Assembly: GCA_014237855.1 (NCBI GenBank)
Contig: JABACD010000002.1
Span: forward strand, 215,840 to 279,839
Direction: 5' to 3'
From: Planctomycetota bacterium
GTDB taxonomy: Bacteria; Planctomycetota; UBA1135; GCA-002686595
Length of the DNA: 64,000 nt
The notes under the pieces were generated by a model, which ran no database searches, had not been told where the DNA came from, and saw only the letters and a program-made list of their open reading frames with translations. Each line of letters opens with the position of its first letter. The stretch's first letter is position 1. The position numbers were made by a program, and so were the translations under genes. Positions 17,205-27,618 of this stretch are shown here, in pieces.

Positions 17205-18764
17205 CTAGGGGGTAACGTCCAGACCAACCAGGTTGGAGAGTCTCTCAGGGCTACCAGCTCGATAAGCGACAAAATCGAGATGGCTCCCGGCGAAGGCTTG
17301 TAGTTCTTGGCCACGAAAGTTGACCCAGGCCGTAGCTCTTCCTGACTGGTCGAGATTGCCTTTTGTGTTGGGAAGAGCAGGGCCATTCGCTTCAAGCGCG
17401 GTGAATCGGAGAATCCGATCAGCGTTCAGGGGCAGCGTAAGATTGCCCCAGGGTGTTCCGGGGCTCGTACCCGACGCGCTCGCCAGGATGTGGTAGGCAC
17501 CACCTGGAGTTGTGCTATCGAAGATGTCGAACTGAACCTGGGCATCGGCCCCTGCTGGAAGTGAGTCGAAATTTGCGAAGAGCTCGGAGGGAGTGACCAC
17601 AGAGAGCTCCACGTCAGGCACAAGCTGGACATCCCTGATCCCGTCCTGAACTACCAGTTGAATTCGGACATCGCCGGGGCTTACACCACCAACAACTGTG
17701 AGGCTAAAGGTACCGTCACCATTACTTGTCACCGGAGACAGTGTCACGCCTGGATCATCGACCACGCTTGCGACGATTGTTTGGTTCGCTGCAGTGACCG
17801 GGTCTCCATTGATATCGACCAGGGAAATGTCAATGCTGGCACTGTCCAGGCCATCAGCCTGGACGAGTTGGTCAGAGCAGTAGACACCCGTAAGAAGTTG
17901 GTCAGGTCGACCGATGAGATCTGTACGCCACTGGTGATACTGGCGTTGAAGTGTCCGGACCGCATCAGGTTGATTGATGTTTCCGAGGTTCGACAATCTG
18001 GCGTAGTAATCTCCGTTGGTGCATGCGGCACTGCCATTGCCACAGGTTGTGCTGTCGAGGTCACCCAGTCGTGCGATTATCAGGAATGAAGTATATGACG
18101 AGTGGGTGAACATGGGCGGAGGCGCACCACAGCTGGGAGGGTCAAATTGGTTGCAAGAACAGCGCCCGTCGCCACCGAGCGCAGCCGCGGCCTCCATGGC
18201 CTGCATGACACGTTGTCCCAGGTCTCCTCCAGATTGGATCAGAGCTTGCTCTGCCTGTTGAATGACCACTTCACCAGTGAGCCCACTGCCTTGGATTGAA
18301 TAGGTGAGATCACCCAGGCTTCCAGTGATGCCGAGTTGTGCAGTGCCTGCCTGTGTGCCGAGGAAGTTTGCAGCAGGACCGTTTCGCCCAACGATGCCAA
18401 AGGCGCGCTTTTGAATTTGAGGTGTTGTGTTGAGTAGCCCATCCAGAATCTGCTGTGGCGCGAAGCCAGCCCTCAGGCCTTCGAAGATCTGGACCTTTCC
18501 AGCCTGGTAGACATACGCCTGCGATAAGCCGCCGCCTTCCCCGACGGCAACAGAACCAATGTAGTTCATCAAACCGAAGTCAGAGATGCAGGTGGCACCA
18601 GCAACCACGACCTCACGAGTTCGCACGTTCATGACGGCTATGGACCACGTCGCCTGTGCGGGAGGGACCGCGAGCCCGAGCGCAGCCAACAAGACTCCGG
18701 CACGGCGGATGCTACGCATGAGGGGAGGGGCCAAAGAGCTGCTAGAGTGCTGAGGAATACCCAT
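17205..18764 (-). CDS. Secreted DUF1028 protein with Ig-like C-terminal region
   Basis: 519 residues from 18764; an internal ATG at 18719 (MRSIRRAG) is an equally plausible start just before the signal peptide (VLLAALGLAVPPAQA). After cleavage the mature protein starts TWSIAVMNVRTREVVVAGATC, the typical DUF1028 N-terminus (predicted Ntn-hydrolase-like fold). GLSQAYVYQAGKVQIFEGLRAG and FGIVGRNGPAANFLG follow. Residues ~310-400 look like an Ig-like domain (DISLVDINGDPVTAANQTIVASV). The rest is a beta-rich secreted C-terminal region ending LSNLVGLDVTP. DUF1028 function is not established, so I name the family only. Confidence 0.85.
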   Translation of the reverse strand: MGIPQHSSSSLAPPLMRSIRRAGVLLAALGLAVPPAQATWSIAVMNVRTREVVVAGATCISDFGLMNYIGSVAVGEGGGLSQAYVYQAGKVQIFEGLRAGFAPQQILDGLLNTTPQIQKRAFGIVGRNGPAANFLGTQAGTAQLGITGSLGDLTYSIQGSGLTGEVVIQQAEQALIQSGGDLGQRVMQAMEAAAALGGDGRCSCNQFDPPSCGAPPPMFTHSSYTSFLIIARLGDLDSTTCGNGSAACTNGDYYARLSNLGNINQPDAVRTLQRQYHQWRTDLIGRPDQLLTGVYCSDQLVQADGLDSASIDISLVDINGDPVTAANQTIVASVVDDPGVTLSPVTSNGDGTFSLTVVGGVSPGDVRIQLVVQDGIRDVQLVPDVELSVVTPSELFANFDSLPAGADAQVQFDIFDSTTPGGAYHILASASGTSPGTPWGNLTLPLNADRILRFTALEANGPALPNTKGNLDQSGRATAWVNFRGQELQAFAGSHLDFVAYRAGSPERLSNLVGLDVTP

Positions 18765-19043
18765 GGGTTCAGCCTAGCCTCACTTGGGCGACCCTTGGAA
18801 CTTGCATCCAGAATTACAACTCCACATTGAATTCTGGGTGATTGAGCCCCGCCTCAGGCGAGGCACAATACACCTCACGCAGCCCCTGGCTCGAGGTGGA
18901 TGTCTGCACCACAAGAGGAGAGGCGGTTCTTGGTGGTCTCGTTGCCGAGGTCGCACGCGGACACCAGGGCTACCGCGAGTCGGTCTGAATGTTCGTGCCA
19001 ACAGAGATCAATTGCCCTATGGCTAACCCCGCCTGACCCGAAC

Positions 19044-21035
19044 TCAGCCGGCCTTCGGGGGGCTCCTGTCCATACCTCTCAGTCCGCGCCAGCGATCCAA
19101 GCAATCGCTCAAGACTCGAAGTTGAGCAGGCTTGGTCAGGTAGTCATCCATCCCTGCGGCGAGAACCTCATCTCGAGTACCGGGGACAACATCGGCGGTC
19201 AAGGCGATGATGACAACCTCTTGCCCGAAGTCCTGTTGCTTCCGAATCTGCATCGAGGCTTCCAGGCCGCTCATCACTGGCATGTGGCAGTCCATCAAGA
19301 TGATGTTTGGCTGGTAGGAAGCGAACTTCTTGATGGCCTCAAGACCATTGTTAGCGAATTGATGATCGTATCCGAGTCTTGAGAGCATCTTGCCGACGAC
19401 GAGCTGGTTGACCGGGTTATCTTCTGCGACAAGAATGCGGCAGGTGGATCGATCAAGGTCTTGTCTGGCGAGGGAGCGAGAAGCAGCGCGCTCCAGGCTT
19501 GCAGGGGGGTCGAGGATCACCTCAGATGCATCAAAGGCCTCGACCAGTAGTTCGAATGAAAATGTGGAGCCTTTCCCCTCCACGGATTCAACAGAGATCT
19601 CCCCGCCCAATGTCCTTACTAGCTGCTGGCAAATCGCAAGCCCCAGACCTGTGCCACCAAATCGCCTGGTAGTGGAGTTATCCGCCTGCGTGAAGGGCTG
19701 AAACAAGAGCTCTATGGCATCAGCTGAGATGCCAATTCCTGTGTCCTGCACATCAACTCTGAGATTGATCTTGTCCGCTCCGGCCGGCTCATGATGAATG
19801 TCGACCTTCACAAAGCCCTGCTCTGTGAACTTCGCAGCATTCCCAAGCAGGTTAGTCAAGATCTGTCGTATCCGGACCGGGTCACAAAGTATCCACCTTG
19901 GGAATGAGTTATCGATGTTGCAGGTGAGCTGGACATCCGGGTTCATTGAGGTCTTGATCAGCAGCATTACTTGTTGGACAAGATCGTGCAGGTCTACCGG
20001 AATAATCTCCAGGTTCACGTCTTTGTGGTCATGCTTCGTGAAGGTCAGGACATCGTTGATGATTCTCAAGAGCGATCTAGCCGATGAGTGCATGACCTCA
20101 ACCTGGAGTTGTTGCTCGGGGTTGAGCTCTGTCTCCTTGAGCAGGTCTGTCATTCCGATTACACCGTTCATCGGTGTGCGAAGCTCATGGCTAATGCTCG
20201 CCATGAACTCTGACTTGACTCTGAGTGCTTCTTGAAGATCAGCGGTGCGTTCCGTCACCTTCTTTTCGAGGCTCTGCCGCGACAGTTCGAGCATTCCGAC
20301 CAATTCGGAGAACCTACTCGACACCTCTACTACCTCGCGTGGCCCGTGGTCCGTCAGAGTGAAGGGCCTGTCCAGCATGGATGCTTGGCTTGCAGAGCGA
20401 GACAGGGCTTGCAGCGGGCGAATGAGCTTTCTGGAGGTCCAGATGAAACTGAGGCTAACCAGCAGTAGATAGGCCGTCCCAACCTTCCAGGTGGTTACAT
20501 TCAGCTGCGTACGTGCCTCGTCAAGGCCCACCTGGGTGTCTTCCAGGGTGGTACTGAACTGTGCCTGGATCTCCTCGATTCGATTGATGAGTTCAATGGA
20601 CTCGTTATCGAATTCCTGGTAGCCCCGTTCGAGCAAGCGGGTGCGTTCTTGCCCGCGTGCATAGGCAATCTTGTGCGCATGACTGATCAGTGAACTCGTG
20701 CCCAGCGCAATTGCTTGAACATCCTCTATCCCCTTCGGCGAGAGGCGATCATCGAGTAGCAGCTTGAAGGCCATCTCGCTGACGGCTTCACCTTGAAGGA
20801 CAACCGTATCGACGAGGTAGGTACTCTCTCCCGTGAGTACCAGGTCGGAGGTCAACAGGAAATGCTCAAGGGCATCAGAAATGCGTGCAATGTCGGCGGC
20901 CGTGAGCGCGTTTGCGCGGAACTCGTCTGATGCGGAGCCTAGCGAGCGATATTCGCTTCGCAAAAAGAGCGCCAGAATCAGTCCCCCAAGTGCAATCGCA
21001 CCTACGAGGGTACCGATGTGTGCTCTGATTGACAC
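19044..21035 (-). CDS. Membrane hybrid histidine kinase (HAMP, HisKA, HATPase, receiver)
   Basis: 663 residues. TM1 is about 7-25 and TM2 about 186-200, bracketing a helical periplasmic sensor domain. A HAMP-like linker (200-255) and coiled coil follow, then HisKA with His283 ([14 protein letters not shown]), HATPase ([27 protein letters not shown]) and a receiver with Asp582 ([13 protein letters not shown]). It is the BarA/ArcB-type layout without an Hpt domain, so an external Hpt would be needed for phosphorelay. It starts 6 bases after the secreted-protein gene and is third in the porin operon, suggesting it senses the compound handled by those proteins. Confidence 0.93.
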   Translation of the reverse strand: MSIRAHIGTLVGAIALGGLILALFLRSEYRSLGSASDEFRANALTAADIARISDALEHFLLTSDLVLTGESTYLVDTVVLQGEAVSEMAFKLLLDDRLSPKGIEDVQAIALGTSSLISHAHKIAYARGQERTRLLERGYQEFDNESIELINRIEEIQAQFSTTLEDTQVGLDEARTQLNVTTWKVGTAYLLLVSLSFIWTSRKLIRPLQALSRSASQASMLDRPFTLTDHGPREVVEVSSRFSELVGMLELSRQSLEKKVTERTADLQEALRVKSEFMASISHELRTPMNGVIGMTDLLKETELNPEQQLQVEVMHSSARSLLRIINDVLTFTKHDHKDVNLEIIPVDLHDLVQQVMLLIKTSMNPDVQLTCNIDNSFPRWILCDPVRIRQILTNLLGNAAKFTEQGFVKVDIHHEPAGADKINLRVDVQDTGIGISADAIELLFQPFTQADNSTTRRFGGTGLGLAICQQLVRTLGGEISVESVEGKGSTFSFELLVEAFDASEVILDPPASLERAASRSLARQDLDRSTCRILVAEDNPVNQLVVGKMLSRLGYDHQFANNGLEAIKKFASYQPNIILMDCHMPVMSGLEASMQIRKQQDFGQEVVIIALTADVVPGTRDEVLAAGMDDYLTKPAQLRVLSDCLDRWRGLRGMDRSPPKAG

Positions 21036-21041
21036 TTCGTG

Positions 21042-22046
21042 TCACTCCGAACTCAGACCATGCATGCAGTTGTACACAGCGCTGGTCAGCAGTTCCACGG
21101 GAGTCGAGCACTCATCCCAAGCCCTTTGCTGATCAATTGCAGTGTAGAAACTCGACTTCAAGTCTTCCCTGGGCCAACCGGTCTGACAGGCGACCTTCGT
21201 GAGGCGTCCACCCTCGAAGAGCCACCAAAGTGTCAGGGGGTAGTCTCCAAGATGCGTGTCGCTGCGCAGCATGAGTGCATCGACACCCTTGTCTCCAGGG
21301 CGAAGTCGGAAGACCACTGTGTTTGTCAAATTTACACGGTTCTCAGCGATGACAATCGGGTTGATTTCTTGAGGAGCTTTCCGGCTAATTTTTCCTTGTA
21401 GGCTTGTAACTCGGACTCCGGGCCCAAGCCAGGAGAAGGCCCGTGACTGAGCCATGCAGAAGTTGACTTCATCCTTCCACGCAGCCTCGGTAGCGGCAAT
21501 GGTCTTCAGTGCGCAGCGAATGAGCGCCATAGCCATGCCAGGGTCCACGTGAGGTGGCAAGATTCCCTCGCGTAGGGAATTGCCGTCCTTGCTGAGGAGC
21601 GCGCGAATCTCATTGAAGTTCTTGCCAATGATGAGGGAAGCAAATGGTTCCCCCTCGACAGTCTTGCGAAGGCGGCTCCGGCATCGCTGGAAGACATAGC
21701 CAGTGACTCGCATCTCGAAGTCGAATCCCCACAAGACCTCGATCAATCCCCAGTTTCCACGTTCAGAGCGAACGTGGGCAAAGCCCACGGGTACTCCATT
21801 GAGGGTCGGGGTGTAGAGGGTATGCCGGCCCAGTTCATTGAAGTGGAGGGTGAATGGTAGTCGCTCGGCGATTTCCTCGCGTGTTACCTCGTCTATCGTG
21901 CCAACGTATGAGCGAAATGCATTGGCATCGGGGAACACATCATAAATTCGGCTCACGGGGTCTCGGAGTGCGCAGTACGCCTGTGCGCTAGCAGTTCCTG
22001 CCAGTAAGCCTTGGATGATCACTAGCAATAGTGCGAGTTTCTTCAT
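21042..22046 (-). CDS. Secreted protein of unknown function in porin-kinase operon (334 aa)
   Basis: A clear Sec signal peptide (MKKLALLLVIIQGLLAGTASAQ) precedes a mature domain starting AYCALRDPVSRIYDVFP. A middle part (RGNWGLIEVLWGFDFEMRVTGYVFQRCRSR; FASLIIGKNFNEIRALL) has the look of a small beta-sheet ligand-binding fold, somewhat like FMN-binding domains, but no diagnostic motif is present. Cysteines at several positions could form disulfides. Spacings of 14 bases to the porin and 6 bases to the kinase make it the middle gene of an operon. Likely a periplasmic binding or accessory protein for the porin/sensor pair (inference). Confidence 0.8.
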   Translation of the reverse strand: MKKLALLLVIIQGLLAGTASAQAYCALRDPVSRIYDVFPDANAFRSYVGTIDEVTREEIAERLPFTLHFNELGRHTLYTPTLNGVPVGFAHVRSERGNWGLIEVLWGFDFEMRVTGYVFQRCRSRLRKTVEGEPFASLIIGKNFNEIRALLSKDGNSLREGILPPHVDPGMAMALIRCALKTIAATEAAWKDEVNFCMAQSRAFSWLGPGVRVTSLQGKISRKAPQEINPIVIAENRVNLTNTVVFRLRPGDKGVDALMLRSDTHLGDYPLTLWWLFEGGRLTKVACQTGWPREDLKSSFYTAIDQQRAWDECSTPVELLTSAVYNCMHGLSSE

Positions 22047-22060
22047 ACCTGTACTGCTGT

Positions 22061-23182
22061 CTAGAAGCGGTAGCGAGCCTGAGCTAGCAAGATGCCGTTA
22101 CGGTGTCCGTTGCCATAGACCGCCAGATCCTGGGTCCATTGAGCACTCAGAGACCAGTTGTTGTTTGGCCGATAGAGAACGCCAATTCGGGACTGTGTGG
22201 CGTCTTCCCAATCGCTTGAAGGCTTCTTGAGGAAGCTTGCGAGTTGAGCATAGGCGAATACTTCTTCCGTATTGTCTCGCCAGTTGACCTCGAAGATGCT
22301 GTTGAGAATGTCCGTGTCGAAGTCTTCTCCGTAAGAGATCTCGGCTTTGAAGTCGACAGGCCCAGCAATCACGGTTCCATCCCAACCGACGCGGGAGCGG
22401 TCAATGACTCCTGCACCGGTATTCACCTTTCCAGTGAAGAACGAGAGCCCTGTATTGGCCATGGCATCACGAGGGGTGCCGAAGCGACCAACCACGATTC
22501 CGGTGCTTTCAGGTGCCTCCCACTCTTGACCGGTCCCCTTTGCCCAACCTACTTCGTATTCGTACCCGTCGACCTCGCCATTGATGGTTACGCCCCAATC
22601 TCCCTTCTCACCCAGATTGCGTCCAAGGATGTAATCGTGGAGAGTTCCGTTTGTATCGACCAGGTACTCAAGCCCGAAGGGTAGCTCGTAGTGTCCTACG
22701 CGGATATTGGCATAACCCTTGAACGGCTGTGTGTAGTTGAAATTGGTGTTGCGATAGACCAGTTCCCAGTCATCACCAGACTCAAAGAAGTAGGGATGCG
22801 GGTTCACATTGTCGAGGCGCGTCGCATAGAGCTGGACCAACAAAGTGCCGATGTCCTGGCTCTCGTTGGAGATGACATTGTGTAGGTCAATGCCCAATGC
22901 CAGAACTCCGCCACCATCATCTGTGCGAGGGTTGTAGCTACGGCGATAGCTAAAATCGAAAGCGTAGCGGAGGTTACGACTCCAGAACTCCGTGATCAGG
23001 TCAACTAGAGAGGCTCCTTGCTCAGGGCCGGCGCCGGAGTTGACGGCTAGCCGAGGAGTGTCCACGCCTGGTTCATTGCGGAGCTCTACATCACTGGAAC
23101 TGGAGTGCGGAGCTTCAGTCAATCCAGGTGGGTAAGGCTCATGCACTATAGGCATGACCAAGATCAATGAGAGGAGCATCAT
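22061..23182 (-). CDS. Outer-membrane porin-like beta-barrel protein
   Basis: 373 residues. A short hydrophobic N-terminal signal is followed by alternating beta strands with acidic turns (YAFDFSYRRSYNPRTDDGG, YANIRVGHYELPFGLEYLVD, VDFKAEISYGEDFDTD, WSLSAQWTQDL). The chain ends ILLAQARYRF with a C-terminal phenylalanine, the typical recognition signal for outer-membrane barrel assembly. The strand near HYELPFGLEY resembles phosphate-selective porin O/P-type proteins, so that family is most likely. It is first in an operon with a secreted protein and a hybrid kinase. The substrate is unknown. Confidence 0.85.
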   Translation of the reverse strand: MMLLSLILVMPIVHEPYPPGLTEAPHSSSSDVELRNEPGVDTPRLAVNSGAGPEQGASLVDLITEFWSRNLRYAFDFSYRRSYNPRTDDGGGVLALGIDLHNVISNESQDIGTLLVQLYATRLDNVNPHPYFFESGDDWELVYRNTNFNYTQPFKGYANIRVGHYELPFGLEYLVDTNGTLHDYILGRNLGEKGDWGVTINGEVDGYEYEVGWAKGTGQEWEAPESTGIVVGRFGTPRDAMANTGLSFFTGKVNTGAGVIDRSRVGWDGTVIAGPVDFKAEISYGEDFDTDILNSIFEVNWRDNTEEVFAYAQLASFLKKPSSDWEDATQSRIGVLYRPNNNWSLSAQWTQDLAVYGNGHRNGILLAQARYRF

Positions 23183-23546
23183 GGGGGGCAGTGGAGTGCG
23201 GGTTCTTGCACTACCGATAGGGTCTTTCGTCTTCTTGATTGAGTCTCATGGATTACTCTTCTGCAAGGAGACCTGATGCACGGCTTTCTTGGCCGATGCC
23301 TGCTAAGACTAGAGGCCCTAACTGAAGTTTTGGCCAGATAAGAAGGAGTCAGGCGTAACCCACATCCGGGTAGTGCACTCGATTCCTTCTACTGAGATGC
23401 CCATACGCTCTACTGGGGCATTGCCCGTTGCCAAGACCTGATTCATCAGCAAGGGATTATCGCTGACTATCAGACCTAGGGTGATGCGCTCCGTGATGCT
23501 GGATGCCCGCATGATGCCTCCAGCGCTGAGCGTGGCACTCTTGGCC
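23183..23546. other. Intergenic region upstream of the porin operon (364 bp)
   Basis: Holds the presumed porin promoter. A 64-codon open frame (23318-23512, minus strand) begins 34 bases after the giant cytochrome gene but has no family signature and no visible ribosome site. I do not call it as a gene. No clear terminator is visible. Confidence 0.35.
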
Positions 23547-26500
23547 CTATTCGATCACGTGAATCGTGCTATTGATCTCACCCGTCACGGGATGACCCGC
23601 CGCGCTCTCGAGTTCGAACTTGATGGATACCCCCCAGCTCGGTGCGATATCAGGGATCTCTAGCAGTACGGTTCGCCCATCACTACCTATTCCTACAGCG
23701 TGAACGACCCAATCTCTCTCGTTGTGGTGGGCCGAGCCGTAGCTGGCCGTTCTCTTGAGATCCCATGCTTGCACTCGAAAGTTGGCTGGCGAGAGCTCTT
23801 GGAGTGGATCGAGATCTCCGCTGAATAGAAGGCGGATCCCCTGCTTGCTGGCATGCATCTCGATCGGTAGGTGAACCGGTTTGCCCGTGTACCGTAATCG
23901 ATAGAGGCCGCCCGGCTGTTGCTGGTTGCCGGCCCAGGCAAACATGCCGGCCAGATAGAGCTGACCATCAACTGGATGGAACCTTCCTCGCATCACTCCA
24001 GTCGGGAAGTCGTTGATCGGCAATGCGCAGAGACCGCCCTGTATCTGGCCGCCAAGCTCTTCAAGGGCAACAACGTGAACCCGACCATTCCCGTACGATA
24101 GGTTTAGCAGGCTACCTTGCAGCGGCCCCCACGCGGGACTGTCTACCCACAAGAGTTCAGCCGGTGATCGGTCAAAGCTATTCGTGATCCACACAATCGG
24201 CTGCTCCATCTTGCTGTCCGAGGAGTCGGTCACATCGTGGTACCCGAGCATGTTGCCGTAGAAGCCCCCTTCCCTGACGTGGTTGATGCGGTTCTTCGGA
24301 TTCCAGTGCCCCTCCTGGTCAGTGACAATGAAGGTTCCGTCGGGATTGAGGCAAACCCCGTTTGCTGCTCGAAAGCCGTTTGCGATGATCTTCGTGTCCT
24401 GTCCATCACTGCTTACCCGAAGCAAGGTCCCGTGATGTGGAACAAGGGCTGGCAGCGCGTGTCTTGCGGACTTCGCATAGTAGAGATTGCCATCAGCGTC
24501 GCTCTGCAAGCCCATCGCGAACTCATGGAAGTGGTCGGTGACCTGGTGATCGTTGTTGAAGCACTCGTACCAGTCGATCTCCTCATCTCCATTCAGGTCG
24601 TGGAGTCGTACGATCTGATCTCGGCAGGTGATGAAGATCTCGCCATCGAGAACTTTCACACCCAGCGGCTGAAAGAGCCCCGAAGCAATCCGTCGCCACT
24701 CGATGGGGAGGCTTTCTGAGTGCTCGAAGGATTGGGGGGTGCTGAGGCCGGCAAGTCCGCTGACCTTCCATATACTTCCATCCCAGGCGCTGACAATTGC
24801 CGAGTCACCGTTGTCAGTGAAGTCGATGCCAGTGAGCCGCAGCCTGCAGAACCAGGGATTCTCAGTTGGGCGCTTGAGCACGTCGACGCTGAATGGCCCA
24901 TCGTCTGCGCTGATGAGTGCCTCACTTTTCAGCGGCTGCCCCCAGCGTGGAGGTCCTCCTCGGGTCTGAGAGCGGAGGGATCTGGTCGGTCGATCGATGA
25001 CCACCTCTTCAGCCAGCGCAGCAGCTGCAGAGGTATCATCAGCTGTTGCGAACCAGAGGGTGAATCGGAGAGTACGGTCGCCAGCCGGTATTCGTAGCCG
25101 CAGGTCGCTTCCATCGCCTTCCCATTGCATGCTTGCCACATCACCTTCGAGCCCGGCCACGGTCACCAGGCTTCGATCATCGGAGCTGCCTGATTCACTG
25201 GATACCCGTCGGAGTGGGTGATGAGGGCCAGCCAAATTCTCCACGAGATCGGTCTTGGCCTCGGCGAGTGCCCAGCGAGCGATCGGTTGGGGAAGTCCTG
25301 ACCTCTTTCCTTCCATCCAGGCACGAACGGCTCTCGGTTCCAGGGCCTGATCAAAGTATGTGGCATTGCTCAGTTCACCCACGAGAAAGCTGGGCGCTGG
25401 GAATTCCTCAGACGTGAAGCCGACTCGCAGCACGGCGTCATCCAGAGGAGCTTTGCGCCGAAGCCTACCCACTGTCTTCTCCTGGCGACCATCTACGAAG
25501 AGTCGCACCTCACCAGAACTGGCGACATAGGTCATGGCCAGTTCATGCCAGCTGGCGTCGGCGACGAGGCGTTCGCCCTGAAAGTCGCCGACCCAACCAA
25601 TGTCCACGGTCATTCGCCCATCACGGATGAACCAGGTCAGGCCGTCGGGGATCCATTGAGGCCCAGGTGAGGTCAGGGCTATCAGCGTCCCATCCTGATC
25701 GGTCTTGACCCTTGCGGTCAGCGTGAAGTCTCCGCTTCCTGGCTGGATGCCGGTAGGGCCCGACTCTTCGAGAAAGTTCGCTCCATGGAACCAACTTGCC
25801 GATCGGTGGGTGCTCGGCTCGGCCTCGTCCATCTCAGAGCGGCCAAGTGCCCCGATGAATGCCAGGTGCCCCTCGCTTCGAAGCTCTGATTGCTCCAGTC
25901 CGCAGTGAGCAACCTGGAGAACGAGCGAGTCCTCGCGCGGACCGATTTCGAAGGACCTCGTGAAAACAGGGGTGTGCTGATCGAGTAGTACGCCTGGCAT
26001 CTCGAGGACGGAGACACCAGAGACGGTGTACTCGATCAAGGTGTCGGGCCCGTGGGCATACATTCCCTTGTATTGAGCCCAATCCCTGGGCAGTGGGCCG
26101 TAACGACGCTTGTCGCGTCCGAGCATTCGAGTGTCCTCGAAGCTGCCATCTTCACCACGACCCCAGCCCGGCCCCGTGGGGTTCTCAAGATGTAGGCGTC
26201 CTTCCAGCCGAGGGTGAATGGCGTGCTCTCCATTGAAGTGGATACTTCGCCAGTCGATGAACTCGTCTCCGCTCCAGGCTGCGGCGACTCGTAGGGTGTC
26301 GTGGTCGTAGACCATCCAGTGCTGGCCGTGGGCTACACCGCCTGGCCCAGCATCGAGTCTGATGGCGTTACCCTTGTAGGCGAAGTTCCTACCGTCATCT
26401 CCGATTTCCAAGGTCATCACCTGGTTCGGACCGTAATCCATCTGCTGCCAGGCCTGGGTGTCTACAGGAGCCGGACCTCGTGATTCTCCGCGCGGGAGAC

Positions 26501-27464
26501 TGGCCAGGTACTGCTCATCAACCTCGTGATACTCCGAGGGGTTTGCCTCTCGGAGATAGGCTTCTCTGATGTAGTGGATGACGTCGTACTTCTGGGAAGG
26601 AACCATCCAGGTTTGTGCCACCATCATCCCGTACCCACGAGTCAGGGTCTGGTACATCGATAAGGGATCGCTTCCGTTCTTGAAGGGCTCGGAGGCGAAC
26701 TTCAAGGAGGTCGGCAGGGAGCCTTCCGCATCGGGCGAGCCGTGACAGTTGATGCAGAGGCGGTTGTAGATCTCACGTCCGCGCTCCAGAGCGTGATCGT
26801 CGAGCTCCCTCAAGAACCCAGCATGGTCGATATCACCCTCATAGTCGGGTAGTGGACGTGCAGCATACAGGGCTGGGTTTGGAGCCAGCTCAGCGGCCCG
26901 CGCGCTTCCACCATCTCGAATCTCGCTGAGGTAGCTGACGAGATCGAAGAACTGTTGCTCGTTCTCGAGCAAGTTCACGAGTCCCGTGGGCATGGCCGAG
27001 AGAGTGCTGTCGCGGTATTCCGTTACCAGGGAGCGATCAAAGCGGAGCTGCTTGAAATTACGCGCGGGAACACGCAGCACCACTTCTTCAGGGTCCTCGG
27101 AGACGAGTAGCCCAGAGAACCACTCTCCGTCCACCTCCAACTCAATTGACTTGAATTCCTCCTGGATGTCTTTCGACGGCTGGAGAATCGAATCGACGAG
27201 GTGCTCATCAGAGAGGTCTGCGCTCATCTTCGCCAGATCCGGACCCAGCTGGTTCTGAGCGTCATCCGGAAGATGGCAGCGGGTGCAGGCAAGTGAAGCC
27301 TGATAGAAGATGACAGCTCCTCGACGAGGGTCGCCCTGCTTCTGACTGGCCCCTGCGAGCTCTTCGGGTGACCGCCCCAGTAGCTGATTCTCAAGGGACT
27401 GCCTGGCGTCCCCCTCGCGTCCGAACACAAGGGCTAGCGCGATGAGCAGAGTTTCGGGAACCAT
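23547..27464 (-). CDS. Giant planctomycete-type cytochrome c protein with LamG domain and dehydrogenase-like C-terminus
   Basis: 1305 residues with a short N-terminal signal. Two heme c motifs are visible: CTRCH (60-64), in a PVC-type cytochrome domain with the LVDSILQPSKDI signature, and CINCH (237-241), in a second domain starting ERGREIYNRLCINCHG. A DUF6797-like region (MDYGPNQVMTLEIGDDGRNF; WMVYDHDTLRVAAAW) follows. A LamG/laminin-type domain (GDFTLTARVKTDQDGTLIAL; VGELSNATYFDQAL) and a C-terminal PQQ/sorbosone-dehydrogenase-like propeller (GIDFTDNGDSAIVSAWDGSIWKV; RVSSDGQDTKIIANGFRAANGVCLN) complete it. Members are periplasmic oxidoreductases thought to act on carbohydrates. It is a single transcription unit with the two hydrolase genes upstream only if read through a 154-base gap. 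Confidence 0.85.
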   Translation of the reverse strand: MVPETLLIALALVFGREGDARQSLENQLLGRSPEELAGASQKQGDPRRGAVIFYQASLACTRCHLPDDAQNQLGPDLAKMSADLSDEHLVDSILQPSKDIQEEFKSIELEVDGEWFSGLLVSEDPEEVVLRVPARNFKQLRFDRSLVTEYRDSTLSAMPTGLVNLLENEQQFFDLVSYLSEIRDGGSARAAELAPNPALYAARPLPDYEGDIDHAGFLRELDDHALERGREIYNRLCINCHGSPDAEGSLPTSLKFASEPFKNGSDPLSMYQTLTRGYGMMVAQTWMVPSQKYDVIHYIREAYLREANPSEYHEVDEQYLASLPRGESRGPAPVDTQAWQQMDYGPNQVMTLEIGDDGRNFAYKGNAIRLDAGPGGVAHGQHWMVYDHDTLRVAAAWSGDEFIDWRSIHFNGEHAIHPRLEGRLHLENPTGPGWGRGEDGSFEDTRMLGRDKRRYGPLPRDWAQYKGMYAHGPDTLIEYTVSGVSVLEMPGVLLDQHTPVFTRSFEIGPREDSLVLQVAHCGLEQSELRSEGHLAFIGALGRSEMDEAEPSTHRSASWFHGANFLEESGPTGIQPGSGDFTLTARVKTDQDGTLIALTSPGPQWIPDGLTWFIRDGRMTVDIGWVGDFQGERLVADASWHELAMTYVASSGEVRLFVDGRQEKTVGRLRRKAPLDDAVLRVGFTSEEFPAPSFLVGELSNATYFDQALEPRAVRAWMEGKRSGLPQPIARWALAEAKTDLVENLAGPHHPLRRVSSESGSSDDRSLVTVAGLEGDVASMQWEGDGSDLRLRIPAGDRTLRFTLWFATADDTSAAAALAEEVVIDRPTRSLRSQTRGGPPRWGQPLKSEALISADDGPFSVDVLKRPTENPWFCRLRLTGIDFTDNGDSAIVSAWDGSIWKVSGLAGLSTPQSFEHSESLPIEWRRIASGLFQPLGVKVLDGEIFITCRDQIVRLHDLNGDEEIDWYECFNNDHQVTDHFHEFAMGLQSDADGNLYYAKSARHALPALVPHHGTLLRVSSDGQDTKIIANGFRAANGVCLNPDGTFIVTDQEGHWNPKNRINHVREGGFYGNMLGYHDVTDSSDSKMEQPIVWITNSFDRSPAELLWVDSPAWGPLQGSLLNLSYGNGRVHVVALEELGGQIQGGLCALPINDFPTGVMRGRFHPVDGQLYLAGMFAWAGNQQQPGGLYRLRYTGKPVHLPIEMHASKQGIRLLFSGDLDPLQELSPANFRVQAWDLKRTASYGSAHHNERDWVVHAVGIGSDGRTVLLEIPDIAPSWGVSIKFELESAAGHPVTGEINSTIHVIE

Positions 27465-27618
27465 GGAGGTGTGAGTGAAGAGGGGGAGGCCACGTGGTTC
27501 GGATGGACTATGGCCTGGCGAAACAAATCGACGTTACCCTGAATTCTGCACAAGGCAGCCACAGCTACACCCTTCATTCCTCAGCTACTTCCAGTGCCCG
27601 GTCGTCGACCGCCCTCAG

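Noticed and set aside
23318..23512. Possible 64-codon gene on the minus strand downstream of the giant cytochrome gene
   Set aside because: No family signature, no visible ribosome site, and it lies in the expected porin promoter region.
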